NCBI GenBank assembly: GCA_947259495.1 | Contig: CAMYLV010000001.1 | Coordinates: 62,001 to 126,000 of the forward strand | Source: an uncultured Desulfobacterales bacterium | GTDB taxonomy: Bacteria > Desulfobacterota > Desulfobacteria > Desulfobacterales > JAHEIW01 | DNA length: 64,000 bases | Direction: 5' to 3' | Translations under genes and position numbers: made by a program | Shown here: positions 41,103-50,689 of the stretch, piece after piece | Position numbering within the stretch: the first letter of the stretch is position 1 | Layout: each line of letters starts with the position of its first letter | Notes under the pieces: generated by a model | Told to the model about the DNA's origin: nothing | The model's input: the letters and a program-made list of their open reading frames with translations, nothing else | Database searches by the model: none

Positions 41103-42113
41103 GTGTATTTAGCCCGGAAAAACATCGGCGGTGTGCCCCATTATTATATCCGGGAATCCTACTGGGACGGTCATCATTATTTAAGTCGCGATCTATTTGA
41201 TCTGGGAGCCGACCCGGGTGAGCATATTGTCTATCCGGGAGGGAACGCTTTTTATGTCGACCCGGCGATTGAGGATCTCTTGGACGCACGTGGTGTATCC
41301 TTGCAGGAGGATGACCTTGAGGATATTTTCTGGCCATTTTTAGATCCCCGTATTCAGCACGCATTGGAGTATTTTCGCAATAGAGGCAAACGGTCGTCGC
41401 AGGCGCAGAAGCCCCATCGCGCGTCAGCCAAAACCGAGCTGCCGGTCCATATTTTCGACAAACGCCGACTGCATTATTTAAAATTTGGTCGCATGGAGCA
41501 GGGGTATCTGTGGCTTATCCCGCAAAAGATGTTCAATATTGTGCGAAATAAATCCAGGGACGAAATTGAACAGCAATTTGTGGACATGGAACGGCAATTA
41601 AATCCCCGGGAATATAAAGCCTATACCTATGTCATTTTTGATATCAATCGGTTCTTTTCTGAATCTTTTGCTGCAAAAAAGCCTCAGTTTTTAAAGCAAG
41701 GTGATATCGATGAATATTTTATTGCGGAAATCTGCAAATTGAATGGCGATCCCGCCTATTGGGCCGGCATGACAGCCGACGGTTGGTTGCATGAATACTT
41801 AATCCGGTATGTATTCATGTTTTTTGATTACGATTTTGCCCCGCGGTCCTGGGTAGAAGATTACATCCGCAATTTCATCAACAGCCGGCGCTATTATCAA
41901 CCGCAGTCCCAACACGATATGGTTACCATAAAAGAAGCCAGTTCCATTTTCGGTGAAACCGAAGGCACACTCAAAAAAATGAGCAGACAGGAGCTGAGTC
42001 GATTTTTCCGGCGCAGAGCCCGGAAATTTCACCCGGACAAGGGCGGTGATCAAGAAAAGTTTGTTGAATTAACCCGTGCATATGATGCGCTTTTGAGAAC
42101 CAAAAAAGATTAG
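41103..42113 (+). CDS. J-domain (DnaJ-like) protein
   Basis: 336 residues, GTG start after AAAAGAGGC. The last ~60 residues form a J domain: FFRRRARKFHPDKGGDQEKFVELTRAYDALL with the essential HPD. It would stimulate an Hsp70 partner. The N-terminal ~270 residues are not recognised: they begin with HYYIRESYWDGHHYLSRDLFDLG and include a Tyr/Phe/Trp-rich region. A C-terminal J domain after an unknown folding or binding domain suggests a specific-client co-chaperone. No dnaK nearby. Confidence 0.78.
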   Translation: MYLARKNIGGVPHYYIRESYWDGHHYLSRDLFDLGADPGEHIVYPGGNAFYVDPAIEDLLDARGVSLQEDDLEDIFWPFLDPRIQHALEYFRNRGKRSSQAQKPHRASAKTELPVHIFDKRRLHYLKFGRMEQGYLWLIPQKMFNIVRNKSRDEIEQQFVDMERQLNPREYKAYTYVIFDINRFFSESFAAKKPQFLKQGDIDEYFIAEICKLNGDPAYWAGMTADGWLHEYLIRYVFMFFDYDFAPRSWVEDYIRNFINSRRYYQPQSQHDMVTIKEASSIFGETEGTLKKMSRQELSRFFRRRARKFHPDKGGDQEKFVELTRAYDALLRTKKD

Positions 42114-42319
42114 GCCCGAACGCTAATCGCCGGAATAAGCACATAGGTTGCAAGGCAAATAGTGCCCGGAACGACTCGGAAATGAATCCGATATACGAGA
42201 ATAAAACCTGAGGTTTCAGGATCTTAATATTATCGCAATGCAGGGGCCAATCAGCCATCTTTTTTTAAAGGCGTTTTTTCAGCCGGCCCGCTTATTTTAC
42301 ACAGACTATTAGGTATTCG

Positions 42320-43816
42320 ATGCGACTTAAATTTTACACCATCCTTTTGATGCTCATTCTGATAATCGTTGCGCAGGGATGTGCGAGCCGGGTTGCATAC
42401 CGGTTTAAAAAAGACGCGCAAAGACCGCCGGAATACGCGCACTTTTTTTCTGAGCTGGATACCGCCGTTTACCGGTCCGGCAGTCGCAATGGCGCTTATT
42501 TTCAGGTTTCCGGTTTTCCCTATCTGCGGGCAAACCGGTTCCTCGTTTCGCTGAAAGAGCGGCTCGAAAATGATGCTCGGAAAAACCAGTGGGTGCGCTT
42601 GATGCAGCAATTGGATATTGCCGCCCGAAAGGCAGAGATCCAGAATTTGCCTGCAGCAGAAGTGCAACGACTGGCCGCCGCATTCGGCTTTGAGCCGGAT
42701 CGCGAAATACTGTTTGCAAAAGTTATTTATAGCTCCGATAAATTGTTGGTGCATGATCAACACCAGCCCGATTTTTATGAGGTTTTGGAACTTACGGTGC
42801 AAAAATCAAGCGAGTATTCCACCCTGATGCGGGTTTTCGGTTTATACCCGCTGGCAGCCGTTCCGGTTGCGATTGTCACACTCAGAGTCAATGACGAGAT
42901 CGCTGCCTGGCATCAATTACCCGAAGACGACCTACCGACTCTGGGAACGTTAACCGCTTATGGTCCAGCTGACGGGTTGGATTTCGCCGACCGGGAAATT
43001 CGCGAATTAATGGAACGGTCCAAACAAAACCCGTTGGGAATACCGCTGCCTTCGGCCGGCGATCAAAAAAAATTACTGGCGGTTTTCGCACCGCTGATTG
43101 TTCAGGATTTAGCCGCAGATTATGACAAGCCCGGCGCGGTCGTGTGGACGGACAAACAGCTTGGCGTCAATTCCGACACGCCACAAGCCTACTATTATTT
43201 TTCACATGCTTATTTAAAAAACGCGCCTGTTTTACAGATTAACTATGTGTTCTGGTATTCAGCACGCAGCGGGCCGAATTCGCCGCGAATTGAACGCGGC
43301 AATATGGACGGATTAACGGTCCGGGTGAGCCTGGATGAACATGGCAGCCCGTTTATGGTGGATATCATGAACAACTGCGGCTGTTATCATTTTTATAGCC
43401 CCCGCAAAGAAATGGTTCAGCGAATTCTGCCTTCCCCCATGGCAATCGATGCCTTCGTGCCCACCTGGTTGCCGGATGAATTTCCCCGGCAAAGAATTGT
43501 GATTCGCGTCATTTCCGGCTGGCACCAGGTCGGACATATCGGTACCCGGAGCATGCCCCCCGATTTCAGGCCTTACCGCCTGGTGCCATATGATCAGCTC
43601 GAGGCGTTACCTAAAAATGGCACCCGGCATGAAAGCATATTCACTTCAAGGGGCATTGGAAAATATTCCGAACGGGTAGAATCGGATATTTTTATCCCGA
43701 TGGGTGTTCCCCAGGTCGGCAGAATGCGCCAACGCGGCCACCATGCCGTCAAATTCGTCGGGCGGGCTCATTTTGACGACCCCCACCTTTTTGATGAGCA
43801 TTTCGAGTTCCATTAA
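42320..43816 (+). CDS. Large putative lipoprotein
   Basis: 498 residues. The signal peptide ends in the lipobox VAQGCAS (Cys near 21), so it is lipid-anchored. The body is soluble, with a helical segment (RLENDARKNQWVRLMQQLDIAARKAEIQNLP) and beta-rich parts such as YYYFSHAYLKNAPVLQINYVFW and VDIMNNCGCYHFYSPR. No known domain recognised. The Tyr/His-rich final third (ISGWHQVGHIGTRSMPPDF) could hold an enzyme site. It lies between the J-domain gene and repeat copy B. Confidence 0.7.
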   Translation: MRLKFYTILLMLILIIVAQGCASRVAYRFKKDAQRPPEYAHFFSELDTAVYRSGSRNGAYFQVSGFPYLRANRFLVSLKERLENDARKNQWVRLMQQLDIAARKAEIQNLPAAEVQRLAAAFGFEPDREILFAKVIYSSDKLLVHDQHQPDFYEVLELTVQKSSEYSTLMRVFGLYPLAAVPVAIVTLRVNDEIAAWHQLPEDDLPTLGTLTAYGPADGLDFADREIRELMERSKQNPLGIPLPSAGDQKKLLAVFAPLIVQDLAADYDKPGAVVWTDKQLGVNSDTPQAYYYFSHAYLKNAPVLQINYVFWYSARSGPNSPRIERGNMDGLTVRVSLDEHGSPFMVDIMNNCGCYHFYSPRKEMVQRILPSPMAIDAFVPTWLPDEFPRQRIVIRVISGWHQVGHIGTRSMPPDFRPYRLVPYDQLEALPKNGTRHESIFTSRGIGKYSERVESDIFIPMGVPQVGRMRQRGHHAVKFVGRAHFDDPHLFDEHFEFH

Positions 43817-43906
43817 ACCTAAATTGAGCGTTTCAAATTGCGATGGATGATTGCCGTTGACTTAAGGAGGCAGATTCAGCTATTTGGTTTTTATGGTCTT
43901 GCAGCT

Positions 43907-44138
43907 GATTATACCGCTTTCCATATAAATATTCCGAGTCACCGACCACCCGCAAAGCGGGTGGCTTGGATTTTTGCGCCATCAGCGGAAAATCCCAAGG
44001 CACGGTCGTGCCTTAATCGGTGCGGGTGTAACCGGGTGCAAAGCACCCGGTTAAAAACACCCAATTACGGAATTGGGGTATAAGTGGTTGTAGAAAAAAA
44101 ACGTTGGCATAACGCAACGTTTTTTTGACAACCCCTAT
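43907..44138 (+). repeat. Multi-hairpin repeat element, full copy B (232 bp)
   Basis: Near-identical in length and hairpin order to copy A at 21094-21325. Right-end palindrome TATAAGTGGTTGTAG / ACAACCCCTATA. It runs up to the start region of the C-S lyase gene, so the upstream start of that frame is repeat-derived. Confidence 0.9.
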
Positions 44139-44205
44139 AGGTAGAAAACCCTACGAAGTTAATTCACGGGCAGCATCCATTGCTCAAGTTGAGGACACGT
44201 TAACT

Positions 44206-45360
44206 GTGAAAAAAGACGCATGCTTTGATTTCAACACACCGGTGGAGCGGCGGGATACCGCCAGCATGAAGTGGGACAAGTATAAAGACCGGGATGTTAT
44301 TCCGCTGTGGGTGGCTGACATGGATTTTTGTTCACCACCGGCCGTCATCGAGACCCTCCAGCAGCGGATTGCCCACGGCGTGTTCGGTTATACGCTTGCA
44401 CCTGAAAGTCTAAAAACCATTGTGGTTGAAAAGCTTGAAGCCGATTTTGGCTGGTCGATTCAACCCGAGTGGCTGGTCTGGTTGCCCGGTCTGGTAACCG
44501 GCTTTAATGTGGCCTGCCGGGCAGTCGGTCAAGACAATGATGACGTCATGACCGCGGTGCCGGTTTATCCGCACTTTCTGACCGCACCCGGGTACTCCCG
44601 GCGCAATCTGATTAAAGTGCCCCTGCAGGAAAAAGACAACCGCTGGAAGTTTGATTTCGATCGTCTGGAAAAAGAGATAACACCCAACACACGTCTGTTT
44701 TTGCTCTGCAACCCGCATAATCCGGTGGGGCGCGTCTTTAGTCGTGATGAACTAAACACCCTGGCTGGCATCTGTGAAAAACACGATATCATTATCTGCT
44801 CCGATGAGATTCATTGCGAATTAATTCTGGACGACGATAAGATTCACATCCCTACGGCAACCCTCGATGCGGCGATCGCCCGGCGAACCATCACCCTGAT
44901 GTCGCCCAGCAAAACCTTTAATTTACCCGGTCTGGGGTGCGCTTTCGCCGTCATCTCGGACGAAAAACTGCGCCGGCACTTTATGAAGGCCATGGCAGGC
45001 ATAGTCCCGCATGTAAACGCTCTGGGCTATGCGGCAGCGGAAGCCGCCTATCGGGACTGCGCCGACTGGCAGGCAGAGCTACTAAAATACCTGTGTGGGA
45101 ATCGAGATACGGTCATGCATGCCATCGCAGATATGCCGCTGCTTTCAATGGCTGCGCTTGAAGCAACTTACCTGGCCTGGATCGACGTGCGCGCCGCTGC
45201 TTTGCCGAACCCCGTCCGGTTTTTTGAAGACGCCGGAGTGGGGCTGCAGGATGGGATCGAATTTGGCGGTCCCGGATTCGTACGTCTCAACTTCGGCTGT
45301 CGGCAGTCTTTGCTCTATACGGCGCTGGGTCGAATGAAAACAGCCATGGATAACATTTAG
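44206..45360 (+). CDS. PLP-dependent C-S lyase (MalY/PatB family aminotransferase fold)
   Basis: 384 residues from a GTG at 44206 with GAGGA 9 bases before it; the frame open to 44125 (TTG) lies in repeat B. Fold-type I PLP enzyme; the family lyases cystathionine or other cysteine S-conjugates to thiols, pyruvate and ammonia. PLP lysine in LMSPSKTFNLPGLGCAF, aspartate and tyrosine ligands in IICSDEIHCELIL and FGYTLAPESL, phosphate-binding HNPVGRVFSRDE. Substrate cannot be decided; it could also act as an aminotransferase. No met operon nearby. Confidence 0.88.
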   Translation: MKKDACFDFNTPVERRDTASMKWDKYKDRDVIPLWVADMDFCSPPAVIETLQQRIAHGVFGYTLAPESLKTIVVEKLEADFGWSIQPEWLVWLPGLVTGFNVACRAVGQDNDDVMTAVPVYPHFLTAPGYSRRNLIKVPLQEKDNRWKFDFDRLEKEITPNTRLFLLCNPHNPVGRVFSRDELNTLAGICEKHDIIICSDEIHCELILDDDKIHIPTATLDAAIARRTITLMSPSKTFNLPGLGCAFAVISDEKLRRHFMKAMAGIVPHVNALGYAAAEAAYRDCADWQAELLKYLCGNRDTVMHAIADMPLLSMAALEATYLAWIDVRAAALPNPVRFFEDAGVGLQDGIEFGGPGFVRLNFGCRQSLLYTALGRMKTAMDNI

Positions 45361-45391
45361 CTTCAATCTAAAATGACTTCACTGTGATCCC

Positions 45392-45480
45392 TTGCCCGCC
45401 AGCGCGGCCGGCTCGCCCGCAGGGTAAAAATTAATGAGATAAAATGGTTCTCATCCTTTATAAATGATCGGTAATTTGTA
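45392..45480. repeat. Rearranged-module repeat element, copy R5
   Basis: Shares with R4 (40813-40905) the order GGCTCGCCC, GGGT, AAAATTAATGAGATAAAATGG, TCATCC, TTATA, ATGATCGGTA. Module X here is more GC-rich (CCCGCCAGCGCGGCCGG). Confidence 0.65.
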
Positions 45481-45562
45481 TCTTGATGCCAGTTCGCATA
45501 ATTTACTACCATCAAATTTATTTTTAATTTCTTATTAATTTTTATGCAAAATAGGAGGATTG

Positions 45563-46351
45563 ATGACACAGGACATATTTCAGGTTGATGCATTTACCGA
45601 CAAACTTTTTGCAGGCAATCCGGCAGCAGTTTGCGTATTGGCGGAAGCTGCCGATGAACGCTGGATGCAGCATCTCGCCAATGAAATGAATCTTTCGGAA
45701 ACCGCATTTCTGGTTAAAGAGGAAGACGGTTATCAGCTGCGCTGGTTTACGCCCGCGGTTGAGGTGGAGTTATGCGGTCATGCCACTCTGGCCAGTGCAC
45801 ATATTTTGTGGGAGCAGGGGTTTTTAGCGACGGATAGGCCGGCGCGATTTTTCACCAAAAGCGGCCTTCTGAGCGCGGTGCGTAAAAATTCCTGGATTGA
45901 GCTTAACTTTCCGGCGGAGCCTGAAAAGCAAGCAGGCTTTCCGGAAGATGTATTCAAGGCCTTTGGGGCCAACGCCCGGTATGTGGGTAAAAATCGCTTT
46001 GATTTCCTTTTAGAATTTGAATCCGCTGAAACAGTTCGTAAAATGGCTCCGAACTTTTCCCTGTTAAGCGAGCTTTCCGGACGGGGATTTATTGTCACCA
46101 GCCGCTATGATACGGATCAGTATGATTTCATTTCCCGTTTTTTTGCGCCGGCAGCCGGTGTTAATGAGGATCCTGTAACCGGGTCGGCACATTGCTGTTT
46201 GGGGCCGTATTGGGCGAATAAGCTCGGTAAAAATGAGCTCACCGGATATCAGGCATCTGCCCGAGGGGGTGTGGTCAAGGTGCGGGTCGGCGATGACCGC
46301 GTTTATCTGGGGGGACAGGCGGTAACGGTCATGCGGGCAACCCTTCTCTGA
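45563..46351 (+). CDS. PhzF-family isomerase/epimerase
   Basis: 262 residues, ATG at 45563 with AGGAGG upstream. Two-fold symmetrical diaminopimelate-epimerase-like fold. Features: FAGNPAAVCVL, the acidic active-site motif NEMNLSETAFLV, LRWFTPAVEVELCGHATLASAH and the C-terminal GSAHCCLGPYWA with EDPVTGSAHC. Family members isomerise small acids by proton shift; phenazine synthesis is only one case, and no other phz genes are here. It is 200 bases after the C-S lyase. Confidence 0.9.
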   Translation: MTQDIFQVDAFTDKLFAGNPAAVCVLAEAADERWMQHLANEMNLSETAFLVKEEDGYQLRWFTPAVEVELCGHATLASAHILWEQGFLATDRPARFFTKSGLLSAVRKNSWIELNFPAEPEKQAGFPEDVFKAFGANARYVGKNRFDFLLEFESAETVRKMAPNFSLLSELSGRGFIVTSRYDTDQYDFISRFFAPAAGVNEDPVTGSAHCCLGPYWANKLGKNELTGYQASARGGVVKVRVGDDRVYLGGQAVTVMRATLL

Positions 46352-46808
46352 TACATTCAATGCTCAAAATTTCCATTTTGTAGGTGCCAAACTCAACCTT
46401 TGTTCTTCGTATTTTGGGGCATAAATTTGTATTGGGTTATTGGATCATATACCCCAAAATTTGCTATTAAGAATGCATAGACGAAATCTACAATATCGCC
46501 AATTTTCATAATTCGTCAGCTAATCTCAAAAACCGGCTTCGAATGAAAATCACCAAATCAAATTTAATATTGAAACCGTTGATGTGTTATAGAAATCTAC
46601 GCACAATACTACAGATGTCGCCTCTTCAATATCATGTGAAGTATTAAAACAACTAAAATCCAAAAAATTAAAATCAATTTTCACTTTATAGTTCAGTTGC
46701 CTGATGCAAAAATGACTTATTTTTGACGCATGCTATCAGCACACTGATTAAAGAAAAAATTTGGAATCAAACTAGAGTCCCACCTACGGCTAAATGATAC
46801 AATGAATT
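46352..46808. other. AT-rich intergenic region, no gene seen
   Basis: 457 bases with no credible frame or strong repeat. It separates convergent genes (PhzF on +, MTHFR-like on -). Confidence 0.45.
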
Positions 46809-47594
46809 TTATATTGTAAGCCTCGGTAAAATTTTTTTCCAATTCTGTTTGAAACTGAGCATTGACAGATATACACAGCACTGCGGATAAAATTCGTGAA
46901 GTGCTTTTAGATTTTCAATGGGATCATATTTTCCAGCATTTTCATCTTTCTTTTTTCCGACACTTCTATAAAGAAGATCGATGTTATTTGACATCCATGC
47001 CTCAACGACGATCGTAATGTTAAGATCTTTTAACATGTCAACGCTTTTGTCATTTCCAATAACCGGTTGGGTAACCGCATACCTTGCGCCAGCCTCTATC
47101 TTTTGTTTCATTCGATTTAATTCAAAAGGCAGTGGATTATAAGGATTGAAGGCCGCACCGGTTATGAATTGGTTGGAATATTCTGTGTTAATGTATCGGA
47201 TCAAATCAATAGAGGTGGCCACGCTTCGGTTGCCGCCGATGCTTTCAGACTCGAGCTTGGGCAACAAGGGTCCGCCGTCTCCTCTGACAACAAGAATGTA
47301 TTTCAAGTTTACTTTAGCGGCTTTCTGCAGTAATCCGTCAAGCTCGCTTTTAGTATGGAAAGTGTTCAAATTCATAACGACCCTATCGGAATCGACTGAG
47401 AGGTCTTTGAGATCAAAGCTCTCCAGTGCGCCTAACCGTGGCTGTCCCATTGGGTTATCGGGTATGGATACGCCGCACCCCGCATCAATAATCTTCCGAT
47501 AACGCTCAGCGAATCTATCCAGGAGGGCCTCAGATTGATCGCCAGTCGATCTTTTCGGTGACAGCAATTCGACTAGATATGGATAATTAAACAT
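46809..47594 (-). CDS. Methylenetetrahydrofolate reductase-like protein
   Basis: 261 residues from the ATG at 47594 (GAGGA upstream; frame open to 47615). Weak but broad resemblance to the FAD-linked MTHFR (MetF) TIM barrel: YPYLVELLSPKRS near the start (the usual FEFFPP region), VVMNLNTFHTKSELDGLL, KYILVVRGDGGP, FITGAAFNPYNPLPFELNRMK and AGARYAVTQPVIGND (the QPxF-type motif). The catalytic Glu of FEFFPPK is likely Glu in YLVELLSPKR. It may act on another C1 or folate-like substrate. Monocistronic. Confidence 0.68.
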   Translation of the reverse strand: MFNYPYLVELLSPKRSTGDQSEALLDRFAERYRKIIDAGCGVSIPDNPMGQPRLGALESFDLKDLSVDSDRVVMNLNTFHTKSELDGLLQKAAKVNLKYILVVRGDGGPLLPKLESESIGGNRSVATSIDLIRYINTEYSNQFITGAAFNPYNPLPFELNRMKQKIEAGARYAVTQPVIGNDKSVDMLKDLNITIVVEAWMSNNIDLLYRSVGKKKDENAGKYDPIENLKALHEFYPQCCVYLSMLSFKQNWKKILPRLTI

Positions 47595-47615
47595 GGCAAG
47601 TCCTCTTTTTCGCAT

Positions 47616-47962
47616 TTTTCATAAACAAGACTATCCCACGGACAAAACTGATATTGAGATAGGGTCGTTTTAGAATAATGGTTTGTGATATCAGCTGGAT
47701 CAGAGTCAAATTAAGTTCAATTTCATTCCGGGGCTTAAGAGACGATCGACCCTGACAAATTAACAGATCTTATTCTTAAATCGCAAGGGTTTTTAAAGGA
47801 TCGTGGATCATACGCGCTACTAGTATTTTGACTAAATTCTATCAATCGCCAATCAGGTGCTTATATGCCATCAGTAAAATAGAGGGTCAGAGCTTCATAG
47901 CAGGAAAAATTCCACAATTTGAGTGATATGTTTCGGATTTGCAAAGTCTTTAAACGCGGATA
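47616..47962. other. AT-rich intergenic region, no gene seen
   Basis: About 350 bases between two minus-strand genes. No convincing gene, repeat or terminator was recognised. Confidence 0.4.
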
Positions 47963-49033
47963 TCAACTGTCGCCAGCCAGCGGTTTTAGGGGCTTATGGT
48001 CGTCTGGCATATATTCCACGACCCGGTCTCTGCCGGATGATTTGGCCTGGTATAATGCTTTATCAGCTTTCTGAATAAGATACTGGTAATCCTCCTGCAC
48101 ATTTCGTCCCAAAATACCCTCGGCAACGCCAATGCTTATCGTCAAGGGAATACCTTCGGGGGGATTCGCTCTTAACTTTTTTAAAAGATTCTCTGCAACG
48201 ATGGCCGTTGCACCATGACTGATCTGCGGAAGCATGACAATAAATTCCTCACCTCCGTAGCGACCAACAATATCGGAAGTTCGGAGCGCCTCGCTGAAAA
48301 GGTCAGCGACTCTCCGCAGCAACAGATCGCCTGCTCTGTGACCAAAACGGTCGTTAATGGATTTGAAATGGTCTAAATCAACCATCATTACACCGATCAT
48401 AAAGCCGTTTCGCTGCGCGAGATACGCTAACTGCATGGAAACAGCAAAGAAACCTCGACGGTTATAAACCTCGGTTAGGTCATCACGGGTAGCTTGCAAT
48501 GCAAGATTTTTGTTTTCTTTCCAAAGGCGTTGAAGGGTCTCACCAAGTAGCTCAAGTTCTGGTGTCACGCCGCCATGTTTGAATAGTGTATCAATGAACT
48601 TGGCAATGTGTGATTCATACTCGTCCTCAGGACTCTCACCGCCTGCCATAGGGCGAAGGAGGAGGAACAGCATTTTAAATGCGGGATGAAGAAGATAGAA
48701 TTCCATACGGTAAGCAAGAACAAATGCTTTCGAAAGATTGAATCCTTCTTCACAAGTACGAAGAAGATCCTGTGAGCTTGCTAATGCCTTTCTAAGCTCC
48801 AAAATAACTTCATCTGGTTGATCAAAAATATCAGGTATGCCTGAGAATTCCTTTATCTGCTCAGCTTGCTTCCAAAAAGAAACATGCATGGCCTCTTCCT
48901 TCGCCATATCCCGCCAGAACGTCGAAAGCTCTGGGTCGTTGCAAAGATCGGCCAGCTTCGTATAAACATAGCAGGCAATCTCGTCAATCTTACGGCAAAG
49001 ATCGATGATTTGTATTATCGGAGTTTCTTGCAT
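47963..49033 (-). CDS. Ferritin-like domain fused to GGDEF diguanylate cyclase
   Basis: 356 residues. The N-terminal ~165 residues are helical and ferritin/rubrerythrin-like, with candidate metal ligands Glu18, EEAMH (Glu47, His50), Glu111 and His142. A helical linker leads to a GGDEF domain: DDLTEVYNRRGFF, VDLDHFKSINDRFGH, YGGEEFIVMLPQ (GGEEF at 260-264), SIGVAEGI and ADKALYQAK. All catalytic and GTP-binding residues look intact, so it should make c-di-GMP. The diiron-like sensor suggests control by oxygen, peroxide or redox. No RxxD inhibitory site was confirmed. Monocistronic. Confidence 0.85.
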   Translation of the reverse strand: MQETPIIQIIDLCRKIDEIACYVYTKLADLCNDPELSTFWRDMAKEEAMHVSFWKQAEQIKEFSGIPDIFDQPDEVILELRKALASSQDLLRTCEEGFNLSKAFVLAYRMEFYLLHPAFKMLFLLLRPMAGGESPEDEYESHIAKFIDTLFKHGGVTPELELLGETLQRLWKENKNLALQATRDDLTEVYNRRGFFAVSMQLAYLAQRNGFMIGVMMVDLDHFKSINDRFGHRAGDLLLRRVADLFSEALRTSDIVGRYGGEEFIVMLPQISHGATAIVAENLLKKLRANPPEGIPLTISIGVAEGILGRNVQEDYQYLIQKADKALYQAKSSGRDRVVEYMPDDHKPLKPLAGDS

Positions 49034-49590
49034 GGATATATCCCTCTGATTTTTGCCATAAACTCCAAAACATGAAATAAAGGAATTCTTGTTAACATCA
49101 GGTATCGCATAAAAATCCGCTCCACGCTGATAATTCCAATTTTATGTAATTCCTTCTTTGTTGTCAATTGAGATAAAAATAACTATTCGTAATAATGTAA
49201 TAAATTTATATTTTTGCATGCTCCTGCGCACTTGCTTAAAATTACTATTAATCATCAAAAGGCGTCATTTTGCTCCATATAGCCAATCGGACAAAAAATT
49301 TTGTTGATAATGGAATTGGGATCCGAACTACCTTAAAATATGCAATTAAATCTGAATTCCGGAACATTATTATGGAAAACGGTATATGCCATGTGTCAGA
49401 TAGTTCCAGTACCTTAATTTTGAAATGCCCGGTATAATCCAGGTCTTTAAAATTAACGTTAATTTTTGATGATTGAGAATCGGGATCGATTGGGATGGAT
49501 ATTGAGGAGCAGCCAAAGGAGAATAAAAGACCATACGCCTGGTGCAGAAGTGATGTTTGTTGAAACGGCAGGGTGTTAAGTTTTTTTGCG
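49034..49590. other. Intergenic region with repeat fragment G
   Basis: 557 bases, AT-rich near the GGDEF gene. A fragment of the multi-hairpin element (left end, minus orientation) lies at 49361-49385. No gene was recognised; frames antisense to the PilZ gene are shadows. Confidence 0.45.
49361..49385 (-). repeat. Multi-hairpin element, left-end fragment G
   Basis: GGAACATTATTATGGAAAAC followed by GGTAT matches the left end of copies A-D (ATACCGTTTTTCATAATAATGTTCC) in reverse. No other part of the element is present. Confidence 0.65.
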
Positions 49591-49899
49591 TTAGGGCTCG
49601 ATGGGATAATGATACTTGACGCCGACGCCGAATGTGTAGCGGGAATTCTGGGCGGCCAGTTCCCGCCGCCATCGAACCTGAACCCGATAGATATCCGGGC
49701 TGGCATCATAGGGTGAGCGTTCGATTCCGATATAGATTTCAGTACCGGGCAGCGGTGCATAATCAGATTCGAAATACATACCGCCACGGCTGTAATTGTA
49801 CATCTTGGCTTTGTGATGAGTTCCAGCAGGTAAATTTTCGAGCAAGATGTTGGCTTTGTGTTTCACACGCGTTGCGCCGCGTTGCTCAGAATTTCTCAT
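49591..49899 (-). CDS. PilZ-domain protein
   Basis: 102 residues, essentially one PilZ domain. The c-di-GMP contacts RGATRVKHK (RxxxR) near the N-terminus and NYSRGGMYFESD ((D/N)xSxxG) near residue 35 are both visible, and the barrel ends with FGVGVKYHY. It would bind c-di-GMP and act as a receptor. Stand-alone PilZ proteins control motility or polysaccharide export. It lies near the ferritin-GGDEF gene, which could supply its ligand (inference). No output domain. Confidence 0.88.
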   Translation of the reverse strand: MRNSEQRGATRVKHKANILLENLPAGTHHKAKMYNYSRGGMYFESDYAPLPGTEIYIGIERSPYDASPDIYRVQVRWRRELAAQNSRYTFGVGVKYHYPIEP

Positions 49900-50098
49900 T
49901 CATTCCCCCTATTACCTGGATACCACATTCCAGACGGTTTACAACCGCTTGAGAAAAATGGTGTAGGCCGACACCATTTCACGGATGTTATCAGGCCGAT
50001 TAATAAACCCAAAAAATACCGATGTCAAAGAAAAAATCAATCGCTGATTAAAAAATAGATTGAATAGTTTCAGTATCTTAAACGAAACGTCAGCTGTA

Positions 50099-50581
50099 TT
50101 ATTGTTTATAACCGATTTTTCTCAGGAATTCTTTGCGAACCTTTATCTGCGCTTGATCTTCAATGCCTTTAGATTTAAATCCGTCAATGACTCCCAAAAT
50201 TCCCCGACCCAGCTCAGTTTCAGCCAAAATGATTTCCACCGGATTGGCCGTGGCACAAAAGATCCGGCAGACTTCAGGCACATTTTTAATCGCGTTGAGC
50301 ACATTGATGGGGAATAGATCTTTCATAAAGATAATAAAACTATGCCCTGCGGAAAGGTTGAGGGCGTTTTGTTGTGCCAGTTCCAACAGCACATCATCTG
50401 TTGCGGCATGCCGGATCAGGCATTTATCGGAAGCTTCGCAGAACGCCACAGCAAATTTTGCCATGGGAACCGTGGTCACCATGATCTCGTAGATGTCTTC
50501 AACGGTTTTGATGAAATGCGATTGGCCCAGGATAAAATTGAGTCCTTCCGGGTTTTCGATTTTTACGGTGGTGATTTCCAT
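50099..50581 (-). CDS. Adenosine-specific kinase-like protein
   Basis: 160 residues. Matches the small Ado-specific kinase family (formerly DUF355): GLNFILGQSHFIKTVEDIYE, KFAVAFCEASDKCLIRHAATDD, GHSFIIFMKDLFPINVLNAIKNVPEVCRIFCATANPVE and GRGILGVIDGFKSKGIE. The family binds nucleosides and was described in archaea. The bacterial role is not settled. RBS GGAGGGTC-type upstream. It is 250 bases from the moaA 3' end on the same strand. Confidence 0.85.
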   Translation of the reverse strand: MEITTVKIENPEGLNFILGQSHFIKTVEDIYEIMVTTVPMAKFAVAFCEASDKCLIRHAATDDVLLELAQQNALNLSAGHSFIIFMKDLFPINVLNAIKNVPEVCRIFCATANPVEIILAETELGRGILGVIDGFKSKGIEDQAQIKVRKEFLRKIGYKQ

Positions 50582-50653
50582 GAGACCCTCCGTTGCGGAA
50601 TTTTTAACCCCTTTTCACCGAGTAGAAAAAATGCGTCGGTACTAAAAAAAATC

Positions 50654-50682
50654 TTGACCTTTGTGAACGGGTCTGATACATG
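50654..50682 (+). promoter_or_regulatory. Candidate promoter of a small RNA
   Basis: TTGACC (50654-50659) with an A-rich tract just upstream, 17-base spacer, then TACATG (50677-50682; a weak -10; GATACA two bases earlier is the alternative). It points toward the hairpin region 50694-50830. Confidence 0.4.
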
Positions 50683-50689
50683 CTCATTT

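Noticed and set aside
44125-44205. Upstream TTG start of the C-S lyase
   Set aside because: The first codons derive from the multi-hairpin repeat B; a GTG with RBS at 44206 fits the family start better.
49248-49787. 179-codon minus-strand frame over the PilZ gene
   Set aside because: Overlaps the well-supported PilZ gene in another frame; no coherent protein features.
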